Positions 26,275 to 34,686 of a stretch of 64,000 nucleotides of DNA are shown piece by piece. Source of the stretch: Palsa-1439 sp050015495 (GTDB taxonomy: Bacteria; Verrucomicrobiota; Verrucomicrobiia; Palsa-1439); contig JBEKBH010000005.1 of NCBI GenBank assembly GCA_050015495.1, positions 62,001-126,000 of the forward strand, written 5' to 3'. Position 1 is the stretch's first letter. Every line of letters starts with the position of its first letter. The notes below the pieces were generated by a model. That model did no database searches. It was not told the DNA's origin and saw nothing but the letters and a program-made list of their open reading frames with translations. A program made the translations under genes and the position numbers.

Positions 26275-27375
26275 TTAGGCGGCTGCACGAAGGGCATGCA
26301 CGACGGCGTCAATTTGCTCGTGGGTCAACTCGGGGTACATGGGCAATGAAAGGCAACGTTCGCAGAGCCGCTCCGCCACTGGCAGATTGCCGCGATGATA
26401 ACCGAGTGAACGATACACCGGTTGCAGGTGCAACGGCAGGGGGTAGTTGACGGACGTATCGATCCCCGCATCGTTCAGGGCGGCGCGAACACGGTCGCGA
26501 TTGTCGCACTCGATGACGTAGCAGTGCCATACGGGTTCGCTGTCGGGGGGCGCCGCGGGCAGACCGTAGGATGTTCCCGCCAGCTGTTCCGTGTATCGAC
26601 GGGCATGGGCGGCACGAGCGGCGTTCCACGAATCGAGGCGTTTGAGCTTCACGCGTAACACGGCGGCTTGAAAACTATCCATGCGATAGTTGTAGCCGAC
26701 TTCCTCATGGACGTAGCGGGCGCTCTGTGCGTGCTCGCGCAACGAACGGGCGCGAGCCGCTAGTTTGTCATCGTTGGCTAGGAGAGCGCCGCCTTCACCG
26801 TATCCGCCGAGGTTTTTTGTCGGGTAGTAACTGAAGCAGGAGATCGCGCCGAATTGGCCCACGCGTTTGCCTTTGTAGCGGGCGCCGTGCGCCTGCGCGG
26901 CATCTTCCACGACAGATAGCCGGTGCTTGGCGGCGACGGTGTTGAGAGGGTCCATGTCGGCCGGCATCCCGAAAATATGCACGGGCATAATCGCCTTGGT
27001 GTGCGGTGTCACCGCTGCTTCCAGCTTGGCCGGGTCGAGCGCGCGACGTACAGGGTCGATATCAACAAAAACGGGCGTGGCGCCCACATAGCTGATGGCC
27101 CAGGCGGTGGCGATAAAGGTGAAGGGCGTGGTGATGACCTCGTCGCCGGGCCCAATGTTCAGGCAGCGGAGGGCAAGGTGCAACGCGCTGGTGCCGCTAT
27201 TCAGCGTGACACAGTGAGCGACGCCGCAGTACGCGGCGAACTCGCGTTCAAATGCGGCTGTTGGCGGGCCTTGCGCGAAGCGCGCGGAGTCACAAACTTC
27301 GCCAAGCGCGGCTTGTACTTCGTCGCGGATGGTCGCGTATTGGGCTTTCAGGTCGAGAAAGGGGACACGGGTCAT
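26275..27375 (-). CDS. DegT/DnrJ/EryC1/StrS sugar aminotransferase
   Basis: 366 residues of the PLP-dependent sugar aminotransferase family. The PLP lysine is in FSYYPTKNLGGYGEGG, the cofactor Asp/Gln region is VVEDAAQAHGA, and the N-terminal FLDLKAQYATIRDEV and TLNSGTSALHLAL segments are typical. It transfers an amino group from glutamate or glutamine to a keto-sugar nucleotide, giving an amino sugar donor. The oxidoreductase/epimerase fusion in the same operon could supply the keto intermediate. It overlaps the upstream membrane protein by 4 nt. Confidence 0.93.
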   Translation of the reverse strand: MTRVPFLDLKAQYATIRDEVQAALGEVCDSARFAQGPPTAAFEREFAAYCGVAHCVTLNSGTSALHLALRCLNIGPGDEVITTPFTFIATAWAISYVGATPVFVDIDPVRRALDPAKLEAAVTPHTKAIMPVHIFGMPADMDPLNTVAAKHRLSVVEDAAQAHGARYKGKRVGQFGAISCFSYYPTKNLGGYGEGGALLANDDKLAARARSLREHAQSARYVHEEVGYNYRMDSFQAAVLRVKLKRLDSWNAARAAHARRYTEQLAGTSYGLPAAPPDSEPVWHCYVIECDNRDRVRAALNDAGIDTSVNYPLPLHLQPVYRSLGYHRGNLPVAERLCERCLSLPMYPELTHEQIDAVVHALRAAA

Positions 27376-28664
27376 TGTTTCAGCGACTCCAGGTTGGTCA
27401 CGATGGACGGCGGAGTTTCCGCCGGCTGCAGCAGCGCAGTCAGGCCGACGGCTGCGGCGGCCAGAAGGAACGGGATGGCTGGGATAAAGTACCGAACCAT
27501 CGGCATTCCGGCGGTCACGACCGAATAATAGTAACCGACGTAAAGTGTCAGCAACCAGGCCAGCGTTTGGGTTTCAACTCGCTTCCATAATCTGGTGATT
27601 CCGTACAGGGCGAGCAGGAGAGTGGGAACCTGTAGCAGAATCATTGGCAGATGACCGGACGGGCGGTCCTCGCTGGCGTAAAGCGTCCGCGTGGCTTTCA
27701 ACCACAAGACCCGCGCCAAGGTGACAGGTTGGTGCAGGAGGTCTTCGTATTTTTGGATGGCCATCTGTAATTGCCAGTGTTCGCGGTCGAAAACGTTGCT
27801 GGTTGCCGGTGGATGAATTCCGCGCGCCGTCATTTCGTCCGCGAGTTCGGCGGCCTCGGCGCGTTGAGCTTTCCCATAGCGGGTGAAGATACGCGGGTCG
27901 GACCCGAACCACAAGTTCTGTCCGATGCCATGGATGTTGAACGCGAAGTGGCCAAGCGTGATGTAGTTGCGATAGGACCACGGCATGAGCACGGCAATGG
28001 ATGCGAGCAGATAGACAATCCAATGGCGCAACGTTGGAACACGCGTTTTCCTCGTGGCCAACCACAGAGCACCGACCAGAAAGAGTGGGAGGAAAATTGC
28101 TGTGCTCTTTACGAAGATGGCGACCCCGACTGTTGCTCCCGCAATCACAAAGCGCCCGTAAAACGGGTGATGGAGCGCGTGGTACAGGGTCACAAAGCTG
28201 ATCGCGACGAGGAAGATGAGAAGGGGTTCATCATTGACGTTGTTGCAGAGCAGGAGGAACAACGGATGGAGCGCAAACGCCACGGCGAAGAGCATGATGG
28301 TCAACGTAGAGCAGGTGTCCGCCAACACCCAGGTCAGCGCCAGAGCCGTGCCGACGTCGAAGCCGATGTGCGCGATCTTGATTGGCCATAGTGAGTCCTT
28401 GGAAACGAACCGGCACAGCGACAGGAAAGCCGGGTAGCCCGGGTTGAAATCACTGTCGGGCTGTCCATTGGCATCGACATAGCCGCGACCTTCCGCCAGG
28501 TTCCGGGCCACCGCCAACTCGCCCGGCGCATTTCCGTAGACGTTGCGGCCGGGAGAGACCGCGAGGAACGCGAGACGCGGAACGATGACGGCGAGCGCGA
28601 TCCACAGGAATAGCTTCGGTCGAAGCTTCTCCGCAAGGTGGTTACACATTTCGATGAAGCGCAC
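27372..28664 (-). CDS. ArnT/GT39-like membrane glycosyltransferase
   Basis: 430 residues with about ten hydrophobic helices. It opens with a membrane helix and then PGRNVYGNAPGELAVARNLAEGRGYVD, corresponding to the first periplasmic loop of GT-C (ArnT/PMT_2) enzymes, where an acidic residue is catalytic. Here that loop has a Glu rather than the Asp-Glu pair seen in the next gene upstream. Such enzymes move a sugar from a polyprenyl-phosphate donor. GTG 28664 is the frame start; ATG 28649 is an alternative. It follows the sister gene by 8 nt. Confidence 0.75.
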   Translation of the reverse strand: MRFIEMCNHLAEKLRPKLFLWIALAVIVPRLAFLAVSPGRNVYGNAPGELAVARNLAEGRGYVDANGQPDSDFNPGYPAFLSLCRFVSKDSLWPIKIAHIGFDVGTALALTWVLADTCSTLTIMLFAVAFALHPLFLLLCNNVNDEPLLIFLVAISFVTLYHALHHPFYGRFVIAGATVGVAIFVKSTAIFLPLFLVGALWLATRKTRVPTLRHWIVYLLASIAVLMPWSYRNYITLGHFAFNIHGIGQNLWFGSDPRIFTRYGKAQRAEAAELADEMTARGIHPPATSNVFDREHWQLQMAIQKYEDLLHQPVTLARVLWLKATRTLYASEDRPSGHLPMILLQVPTLLLALYGITRLWKRVETQTLAWLLTLYVGYYYSVVTAGMPMVRYFIPAIPFLLAAAAVGLTALLQPAETPPSIVTNLESLKQ

Positions 28665-28672
28665 GAGGGTGG

Positions 28673-29980
28673 TTATGTTGCGGGGTTTACCGGCTCGTGA
28701 ATGCGTTTATCCTGCTCACAGATTGCCGTCGCCTTGGGTGTCAAGCCAGGAAGCGCAGGCTGCAGTTTGTTCCACAACCAGAGAGCTGCGCCTGCGGCAA
28801 AGACGATGCAGAATCCTTCAATGGGAAATCGGTACCGGGCGATTCCGCCAAAAAACAGTGAATTGGCTAATGTGCTCAGTATGGCGAAATGCACCATTAC
28901 GTGTGGATCGTGGTTGCGCAAACCGCTCCAAAATGAGGCGAGGAAGGGTATGGGGAACAGTATCAGCACGGGACCCCAAGAGAACAACATTACCAAACGG
29001 TTGAACTTGTTGCGTTGTTGCAGGAATGGCGTCCAGAATCGACGGAACTTGCTTTCAGTTAGGTACCACCATTTATCCGGGTGTTGGCGCATCCACTGTT
29101 TGTACAGTGTAATTCCCAGAGCGGATAGTTGCACCTCGTTGGTAACTGAGGAATACAGATCTTTGTACTCGGGGATGGATCGTTCCCAGCTAAGAGCGAA
29201 ACCGTAGTATTCTGGCTGGGTCGCTACAATGCGATTGTTCGCGTCAACCAGGGCGGAACCAGCCTGCGTGGTAAACGGCACAAACACTCCGTGAACGCGA
29301 TAGTTCCGCACCACCCAAGGAGTTAGCATTAGCGCGGCGACCACAAAGACAGACAAGCAAGCGAGCATCGTTCTCCAATGAGGCCAGAAAACGAGTACAA
29401 TCCAGATGAAGAGGAAGGGCAAGAGGAACACGTGGGGCCGTGCATACATCAGCGCGCCCAGAAGGAGGCCGTTGACGGCAATGTTTCCAACACCCGGCTT
29501 TCGAGCGAGTGCGAAGGTCTGCGCCACATACAACGTGAGCAGAAAAACGTAGAGCGGCTCTGATAGGAGGTGGGTAGACAGAAACATCGCATTTGGCCAG
29601 AGCGCGTACACAAACGAGGAAATCCTACCGGCGATCTCGCCGTACAGTGCGCACCCGATGAAAAACAACGGGATACAAGTCGCCGCCGATATAAAAATGT
29701 TTGTGTACGCGGCTGCGGCGGGGTTGCGGCCCACGAATTTATATACAACGGCGAACATCAGCGATGGACCAGGCATCCGCCAGGACGTCAAATGCTCACG
29801 ATCGTGATAGGCCGGGCTCGGTCCGCGGTACCCTCGGCCTTGCGCGAGGTTCCAAGCGTATGCCTCGTACTCGTCTTCGTCGCTGCCCGGTCGTGGTGCG
29901 CTATCGTGCGGCAGCGCCGCCACCCGCGCGAACACGCCCAAGAGGAAGATACTGCACAGGAATACGATTCGGTTGCGCAT
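28673..29980 (-). CDS. ArnT/GT39-like membrane glycosyltransferase
   Basis: 435 residues from ATG 29980, where the first membrane helix begins (MRNRIVFLCSIFLLGVFARV). The frame stays open to 30124, but that extension would overlap the ligase gene. After the first helix comes PGSDEDEYEAYAWNLAQGRGY, the acidic GT-C loop of ArnT-type enzymes, then about nine further helices. It resembles the adjacent 27372-28664 protein, suggesting an old duplication. The gene is more AT-rich than its neighbours, hinting at separate acquisition. It probably adds a sugar from an undecaprenyl-phosphate donor on the periplasmic side. Confidence 0.76.
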   Translation of the reverse strand: MRNRIVFLCSIFLLGVFARVAALPHDSAPRPGSDEDEYEAYAWNLAQGRGYRGPSPAYHDREHLTSWRMPGPSLMFAVVYKFVGRNPAAAAYTNIFISAATCIPLFFIGCALYGEIAGRISSFVYALWPNAMFLSTHLLSEPLYVFLLTLYVAQTFALARKPGVGNIAVNGLLLGALMYARPHVFLLPFLFIWIVLVFWPHWRTMLACLSVFVVAALMLTPWVVRNYRVHGVFVPFTTQAGSALVDANNRIVATQPEYYGFALSWERSIPEYKDLYSSVTNEVQLSALGITLYKQWMRQHPDKWWYLTESKFRRFWTPFLQQRNKFNRLVMLFSWGPVLILFPIPFLASFWSGLRNHDPHVMVHFAILSTLANSLFFGGIARYRFPIEGFCIVFAAGAALWLWNKLQPALPGLTPKATAICEQDKRIHEPVNPAT

Positions 29981-30042
29981 GTGTGTTACCGCGTTCGTTT
30001 TCGATTGCTCGCGCCAGTATGGTTCACAGAACCACTTCCTGG

Positions 30043-31338
30043 TTAGCCGGCCCCGCTGAGCGCCGAATAGGCGCGGATGATGAGCCAGATAGCGGGAATA
30101 CTCGCGCAGGCAAAGATCGCGCATAGTCTCACGTCGTGCGTGGAAACCTGCGCCACCGGCGAAGGACCTGGCTGGTGGGTCTCAACCCAGCGGATCAATC
30201 CGAGTCCCATGCCGAGGAGGAAGAACAGGACAGGGTTGTAGGTTCGGGTGAGAAAGAAAGCCGCGGTCAGGTAGCCGACCTGGGCCGCGAACAGTCCGTT
30301 GGCGATCCGCCGTGTCCGGAAATCGACCTGGCCCTCAGCCCGGGCGATGCGGAGCACCGACTTCACGATGAGCAGGCACAGCGTGAACCAGCAGATGTAG
30401 CCGACCAAGCCGAGCTCGGCGAAACAATTGACCAGCGAATTGTGCGCCGCCATGCCCCCGCTGTAGTCCGCCCACCGTTGGTACCCGAACCCGAACAACG
30501 GGCTCTCCTTGAGCATTCTTATGCCGAGGCCCCATTCGATGATGCGTCCCGACGCCGAGCCCTCCACGTACGCGCCGCGGGCGCGTTCCGGGCCGAGAAC
30601 CACGACGACCGAGAGCAACGTGACCAACAGGAAGATGCGAATCATAAGATTTTTCGTGGCCGTCCAGAAATAGGCAATAATCATGGCGCAGAACCCGATG
30701 ACACCGCCGCGCGATTGCGTGTAGTAAAGCACGTACACCATGGGCGGCAGGCTGACGAGCAGGAGCAGCTTGCCGGCGATGGCCCCGCCCGTCGTCAGGA
30801 GACAGAAGGCGAATGGCATGGCCATCAAGTAGAGCATGGCAAAATCATTCGGGTCGGAAAAGATGCCGGAGCCAATGACTCGAAAGTCTCGCGAATCGAA
30901 GGAGCCGTAGGGTTCGATATTGCCGAAACCATGGCCCGTCTGGACTTGCAGGTAGGTATGATAGGCGAGGACCATGGACGAGCCGACGATGATCCACATC
31001 ATGATTCTCACGCGACGGGGCGTATTCACCAGGATCGCCACCAGGTAGAACAGGATCACGATCTTCCCAAACTCCCGGACGGCATCGATTGCGCCGGAGA
31101 TGCGAAGCCTGACCAGTTGAGACAGCATCACCGATGCGAACAGCCCGAGCATCATCTGGGAAAGCCGGTTTCGTAACAGGGAACTGCCTCCCCGGCTCTT
31201 GCTCTGCTGAATGAACGCGATCAAAATCGTCGGGATCGCGATGATGTTCACCAGTTCGTATCCCTTGACCGGTTCGTACCATTCCTGCGGGCGCAACAAC
31301 AGGACGGCAACGTACGTGCAGACCAGAAAAAACCCCAT
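30043..31338 (-). CDS. O-antigen-ligase/Wzy-like polymerase
   Basis: 431 residues from ATG 31338; the longer open frame up to 31575 lies over the upstream GT2 gene. There are about ten membrane helices, a large periplasmic loop, and a start MGFFLVCTYVAVLLLRPQEW that resembles the putative O-glycosylation ligase of exosortase-A loci (TIGR03097-type). Conserved Wzy_C features include YYTQSRGGVIGF and AHNSLVNCFAELGLVGYI. It should join lipid-linked oligosaccharide to the polymer or to another acceptor. A GGAAGGAG site lies about 11 nt upstream. Confidence 0.82.
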   Translation of the reverse strand: MGFFLVCTYVAVLLLRPQEWYEPVKGYELVNIIAIPTILIAFIQQSKSRGGSSLLRNRLSQMMLGLFASVMLSQLVRLRISGAIDAVREFGKIVILFYLVAILVNTPRRVRIMMWIIVGSSMVLAYHTYLQVQTGHGFGNIEPYGSFDSRDFRVIGSGIFSDPNDFAMLYLMAMPFAFCLLTTGGAIAGKLLLLVSLPPMVYVLYYTQSRGGVIGFCAMIIAYFWTATKNLMIRIFLLVTLLSVVVVLGPERARGAYVEGSASGRIIEWGLGIRMLKESPLFGFGYQRWADYSGGMAAHNSLVNCFAELGLVGYICWFTLCLLIVKSVLRIARAEGQVDFRTRRIANGLFAAQVGYLTAAFFLTRTYNPVLFFLLGMGLGLIRWVETHQPGPSPVAQVSTHDVRLCAIFACASIPAIWLIIRAYSALSGAG

Positions 31339-31342
31339 GGAT

Positions 31343-32284
31343 CTAACTGGCTCCTTCCGCACCCCGTTTTCTCGGGAGACAGTATCGCAAGAACATCCTG
31401 GCTCGCTCGAGCGGTCTCTTTTGTGCCTGCTGGTTGCGCAGAGCGAACGGCCAGCGGCAGCCCGAACGCAGCAAATCAGCGAGGGCAGTGGCGCGGTTTC
31501 CGTCGCTGAAATGCATGAACGCCACCTCCCGGTAGATCCGCGCTTCCGCGATCCGACGCCATTTGTGGTGCCCACGCAGTTGGGGAACTTCTGTGAAGAG
31601 CCGGGCCATCGCCTTTCGGTGATTTCGAAGCATCAAATCGGCCTGGCGACTCATGCTTGTCGAATGAAACCGTTGCGCCGTGAGCGTCGCATTCAGGCGC
31701 GCCACCCGAAAGCGCAAGGCGATGCGCACCCACATTTCCATGTCCTCGACACCGGTAATGTCCTCATTGAACCCGCCCAGCGTCAGCAGGCAATCCCTGC
31801 GCGCGAGAACCGAAGACGGGCTGAAAGCGGGAAACTCCAATAGCTCGGGCACGGTAAACTCACAAAACCCTTCCCGGGAACATGCTTCGGCGACGTAGTC
31901 CAGCCGCCGTCCGGTTTCATCGATGGCGAACCGCTCTGTGGCCACGAGCGCGATATCGGGTTGATGGATGGCGACGGCCACCTGCCGCTCCACCTTGTCC
32001 GGTACCCAGAGATCGTCCGAATCCAGGAGCGCGACAAACTCTCCCCGGGCCGCTTGAATGCCCGTGTTGCGCGCCGCCGACACACCACGGCATTGCTGGT
32101 GGATGTAGCGGATGCGGCCGTCGTAGGCAGTCAGTCGCCCCCGGGTATCATCCGTGGAACCGTCGTCGACGACGATGATCTCGACCGGAGAGTAGGTCTG
32201 GCCGAGCGCGCTCTCGACCGTCTCACCAATGTACCGCCCATAGTTATGGGTCGGGATTACGACGCTGACGAGCGGGGAGGTCAT
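31343..32284 (-). CDS. Family 2 glycosyltransferase
   Basis: 313 residues. GT-A motifs are SVVIPTHNYGRYIGETVESAL at the N-terminus, IIVVDDGSTDDTRGRL, and the DxD-type ALLDSDDLWVP, with the acceptor-side GVEDMEMWVRIAL. The C-terminal 90 residues are basic and helical. No membrane helix, so a soluble or peripheral enzyme adding one sugar on the cytoplasmic face. The start overlaps the GT4 stop by 4 nt and it ends 4 nt before the ligase. Confidence 0.9.
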   Translation of the reverse strand: MTSPLVSVVIPTHNYGRYIGETVESALGQTYSPVEIIVVDDGSTDDTRGRLTAYDGRIRYIHQQCRGVSAARNTGIQAARGEFVALLDSDDLWVPDKVERQVAVAIHQPDIALVATERFAIDETGRRLDYVAEACSREGFCEFTVPELLEFPAFSPSSVLARRDCLLTLGGFNEDITGVEDMEMWVRIALRFRVARLNATLTAQRFHSTSMSRQADLMLRNHRKAMARLFTEVPQLRGHHKWRRIAEARIYREVAFMHFSDGNRATALADLLRSGCRWPFALRNQQAQKRPLERARMFLRYCLPRKRGAEGAS

Positions 32285-33423
32285 CGGTGTTTCAATACTG
32301 CCTCATACATGCCAACGATCTGGTCAACGACGCGAACGAGGTCGAACCGTTCCATCATCAGGTGCCGGGCGTTGTTTCCACGTTGCGCCCGCAGAAGAGG
32401 ATTTTCCCGGGACTCGATGATCGAAAGCGCCAGGTCGCCCGGCGATTCCATGTCGACACAAACGCCCCCGGTCCCGATGACCCATTCGATCACGGGGAAT
32501 TTGTGGCCGCACAAGGCCAGACCGGTCGCGCCTGCCTCAAGCAGGACAATGGCGAGCATTTCCGTCAGCGCGGTATGGGCAAACAGGTCCGCGGTTCGAT
32601 AGAGGTCTGGCATGTTCTGGCGCGGGATGTCCTTGAGGATCCGCGCGTGGTCGCCGAGATGCTGGCGGATCGCGTGTTCGACCTGGGGGGTTTCCGGAGT
32701 GGTCGCTCCGGCCACGATCAGCATGATTTCGGGATGCTTTTGGCGGGCGATGGCCACTTCTTTGGCCAGCCAGTCCAGTCTCTTGTGAGTTAACTTCAGC
32801 GCGGCAGCGTCAAACACGACAAACCGATCCCGAGGAATTCCAAACTTTTGTCGAGCCTGTACCTGATCTCCCGGCGCATACAGGTCGCCATCGACAAAGT
32901 TGGGGATGGCAAACCATTCCCGGCCCGGCGTCAGTCCGTTCTTGCGGTCCAATTCCAGATAGTATGGGGCCAGCTCCTGGACGTGCTCGAACTGGTTCAG
33001 GAACTCGAAGGATTCTTCCGTTCCATTGGCCAGGATCACCTTGGCCGGGTGACGACCCGCGCGCCGCGCCCGTTCCAGCGCCAGCGCGGTACCGGCATCC
33101 TGGGTATGGACGATGTCAAACCTGCCTCGATGCAATTCGCGACCGACGCGCCGTCCAAACACCGCTTGTTGCAAATGCATGGGGGAGCCGAGCCCATAGC
33201 GCCACAAACCATGTCGGGTAAAGCGCGTCACCTGTTTCCAGACCGGGTTCGTGTGGTCCGGGCAGGGGATGTGGCGTGCGTAGGAGATATCCGGCGGGCC
33301 GCCGCCTTGAAAGAGCGTGACATCGATCCCGCGCCGGTGCAATTCCGCGGCCAGGTCTTGCGCCCAACTTTCGACGCCGCGCAGGACGTGTCCCAGGAAT
33401 GCCGAGGCGATGGCAATCTTCAT
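32281..33423 (-). CDS. GT4 glycosyltransferase
   Basis: 380 residues, GT-B fold: MKIAIASAFLGHVLRGVESWAQDLAAEL opening, DIVHTQDAGTALA, PNFVDGDLYAPG, FDAAALKLTHKRLDWLAKEV and a donor site DLFAHTALTEMLAIVLLEAGATGL, where the expected E-x7-E is present. A retaining transferase by family. It overlaps both neighbours by 4 nt, and no specificity can be assigned. Confidence 0.87.
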   Translation of the reverse strand: MKIAIASAFLGHVLRGVESWAQDLAAELHRRGIDVTLFQGGGPPDISYARHIPCPDHTNPVWKQVTRFTRHGLWRYGLGSPMHLQQAVFGRRVGRELHRGRFDIVHTQDAGTALALERARRAGRHPAKVILANGTEESFEFLNQFEHVQELAPYYLELDRKNGLTPGREWFAIPNFVDGDLYAPGDQVQARQKFGIPRDRFVVFDAAALKLTHKRLDWLAKEVAIARQKHPEIMLIVAGATTPETPQVEHAIRQHLGDHARILKDIPRQNMPDLYRTADLFAHTALTEMLAIVLLEAGATGLALCGHKFPVIEWVIGTGGVCVDMESPGDLALSIIESRENPLLRAQRGNNARHLMMERFDLVRVVDQIVGMYEAVLKHR

Positions 33424-34628
33424 GAATTCGGTCCTTTGGCGCGCGTTGCCGAGACGATGGTCGCATTGGGCAATGCGTCCGCGCGCGCGGGGAAGAGACG
33501 GTTTCGCAGAGCCAAGGCCGGCATTTCAATCAGGCTGCCCAACAGTGCGCCGGCACAACTGGCGAGGCAGACAAACAAGAGCATGGCGAAACACCAACGC
33601 AGTTCCGGCGGAAGATGAAACAGGAACCCACGGCTCATCAGCCAGCGGACCGGATCCCGTCCCAAGTCGAGATGCCAGAGATAGATCGAATAGCTAAAGC
33701 AGCCGATCCAGGCCACGATGCGGGCGGGGCGAGAGTTGAGGAACGAACCCAGCCAACCTTCGCCGAGGGGAGTGTGGACGACCGCCAGGAGTATGCAGCC
33801 ATAGCCCACGTAGATTTCGGTCAGTCCGATCGTCGGGACAAAGGCGCAGGTTTCCTTGGCCAGAAACAATATCGGACACAACAACAGCAATCCCGCCGCA
33901 AGCAGAGCCTTGCGATGTGGAATGATCGGTTCCAATATGTCCGCGCGGCAGTGGTGCAGAAACGCCAGCAACACGCCGAAAAAGAGGCTGTCCACCCGCA
34001 GATGGGTTGGAAACAGGTAGTGGTCGTTGCCGTAAGGGACTCCCGAAAAGAAGAGATACAAACGCCACACGAGACAGCTGATTGCCAATGTGATTGCGAT
34101 CAGGGGCACCGATGCGAACGGACGGGGTCGGCTCCGGCTGGCGCACAAAAGCACGACCGGCAAGGCGAGGTAGAAATGTTCCTCAATCGCCAGGCTCCAC
34201 GTGTGCGTGCGCACCATCCCGAGGTAGTTTTGCAGATGCGACAATTGTGGCAGCATCTTGATCGTCAACGATTTCATGTCACCGAGTTCGCCCGTCACCG
34301 TCATGAGCACAAACAGGAAAGCGAGATACGCATAATACGAGGGCCAAATCTTGAAAATCCGGCGGATGAGGAACCGCCCGATGTCCATTTTTTTCTGGGT
34401 GTTGAACTCCTTGAACAGCAAACCACCAACCAGAAAGCCGCTGAGCACAAAGAACAAATCGACGCCCGTCCAGCCAAACCGGGAAAGGATCGCCGGAAAA
34501 AATCGGAACCACGAGGAACCGGCCTCATTGGGGTATACCGGCTGATGCCGACCCATCACGAGAAGAATTGCCATCCCGCGAAGAAAGTCCAACTGCGGCA
34601 ATCTTCCTGCCTGACTCGGATTCAGCAA
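33420..34628 (-). CDS. Acyltransferase 3 family membrane protein
   Basis: About 402 residues with ten or so membrane helices. The family start RLPQLDFLRGMAILLVMGRH contains the conserved R..D..R and catalytic-type His; the second motif FFVLSGFLVGGLLF follows. Such proteins O-acetylate or O-acylate sugars of surface polysaccharides. The start is not certain: the first in-frame start codon outside the upstream gene is TTG 34628, with no strong ribosome site, while the first ATG (34574) would cut the conserved motif. It ends with a 4-nt overlap with the next GT4 gene. Confidence 0.82.
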   Translation of the reverse strand: MLNPSQAGRLPQLDFLRGMAILLVMGRHQPVYPNEAGSSWFRFFPAILSRFGWTGVDLFFVLSGFLVGGLLFKEFNTQKKMDIGRFLIRRIFKIWPSYYAYLAFLFVLMTVTGELGDMKSLTIKMLPQLSHLQNYLGMVRTHTWSLAIEEHFYLALPVVLLCASRSRPRPFASVPLIAITLAISCLVWRLYLFFSGVPYGNDHYLFPTHLRVDSLFFGVLLAFLHHCRADILEPIIPHRKALLAAGLLLLCPILFLAKETCAFVPTIGLTEIYVGYGCILLAVVHTPLGEGWLGSFLNSRPARIVAWIGCFSYSIYLWHLDLGRDPVRWLMSRGFLFHLPPELRWCFAMLLFVCLASCAGALLGSLIEMPALALRNRLFPARADALPNATIVSATRAKGPNS

Positions 34629-34686
34629 GCGTTTCGTTACTTTCCGCCACCCCGGAGTTGGAACGGGCGGCGCACGACGGCGGTTC

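Noticed and set aside
29981..30124. N-terminal extension of the ArnT-like protein up to 30124
   Set aside because: It would overlap the ligase gene and precede the first membrane helix with a non-conserved, basic segment; ATG 29980 is the natural start.
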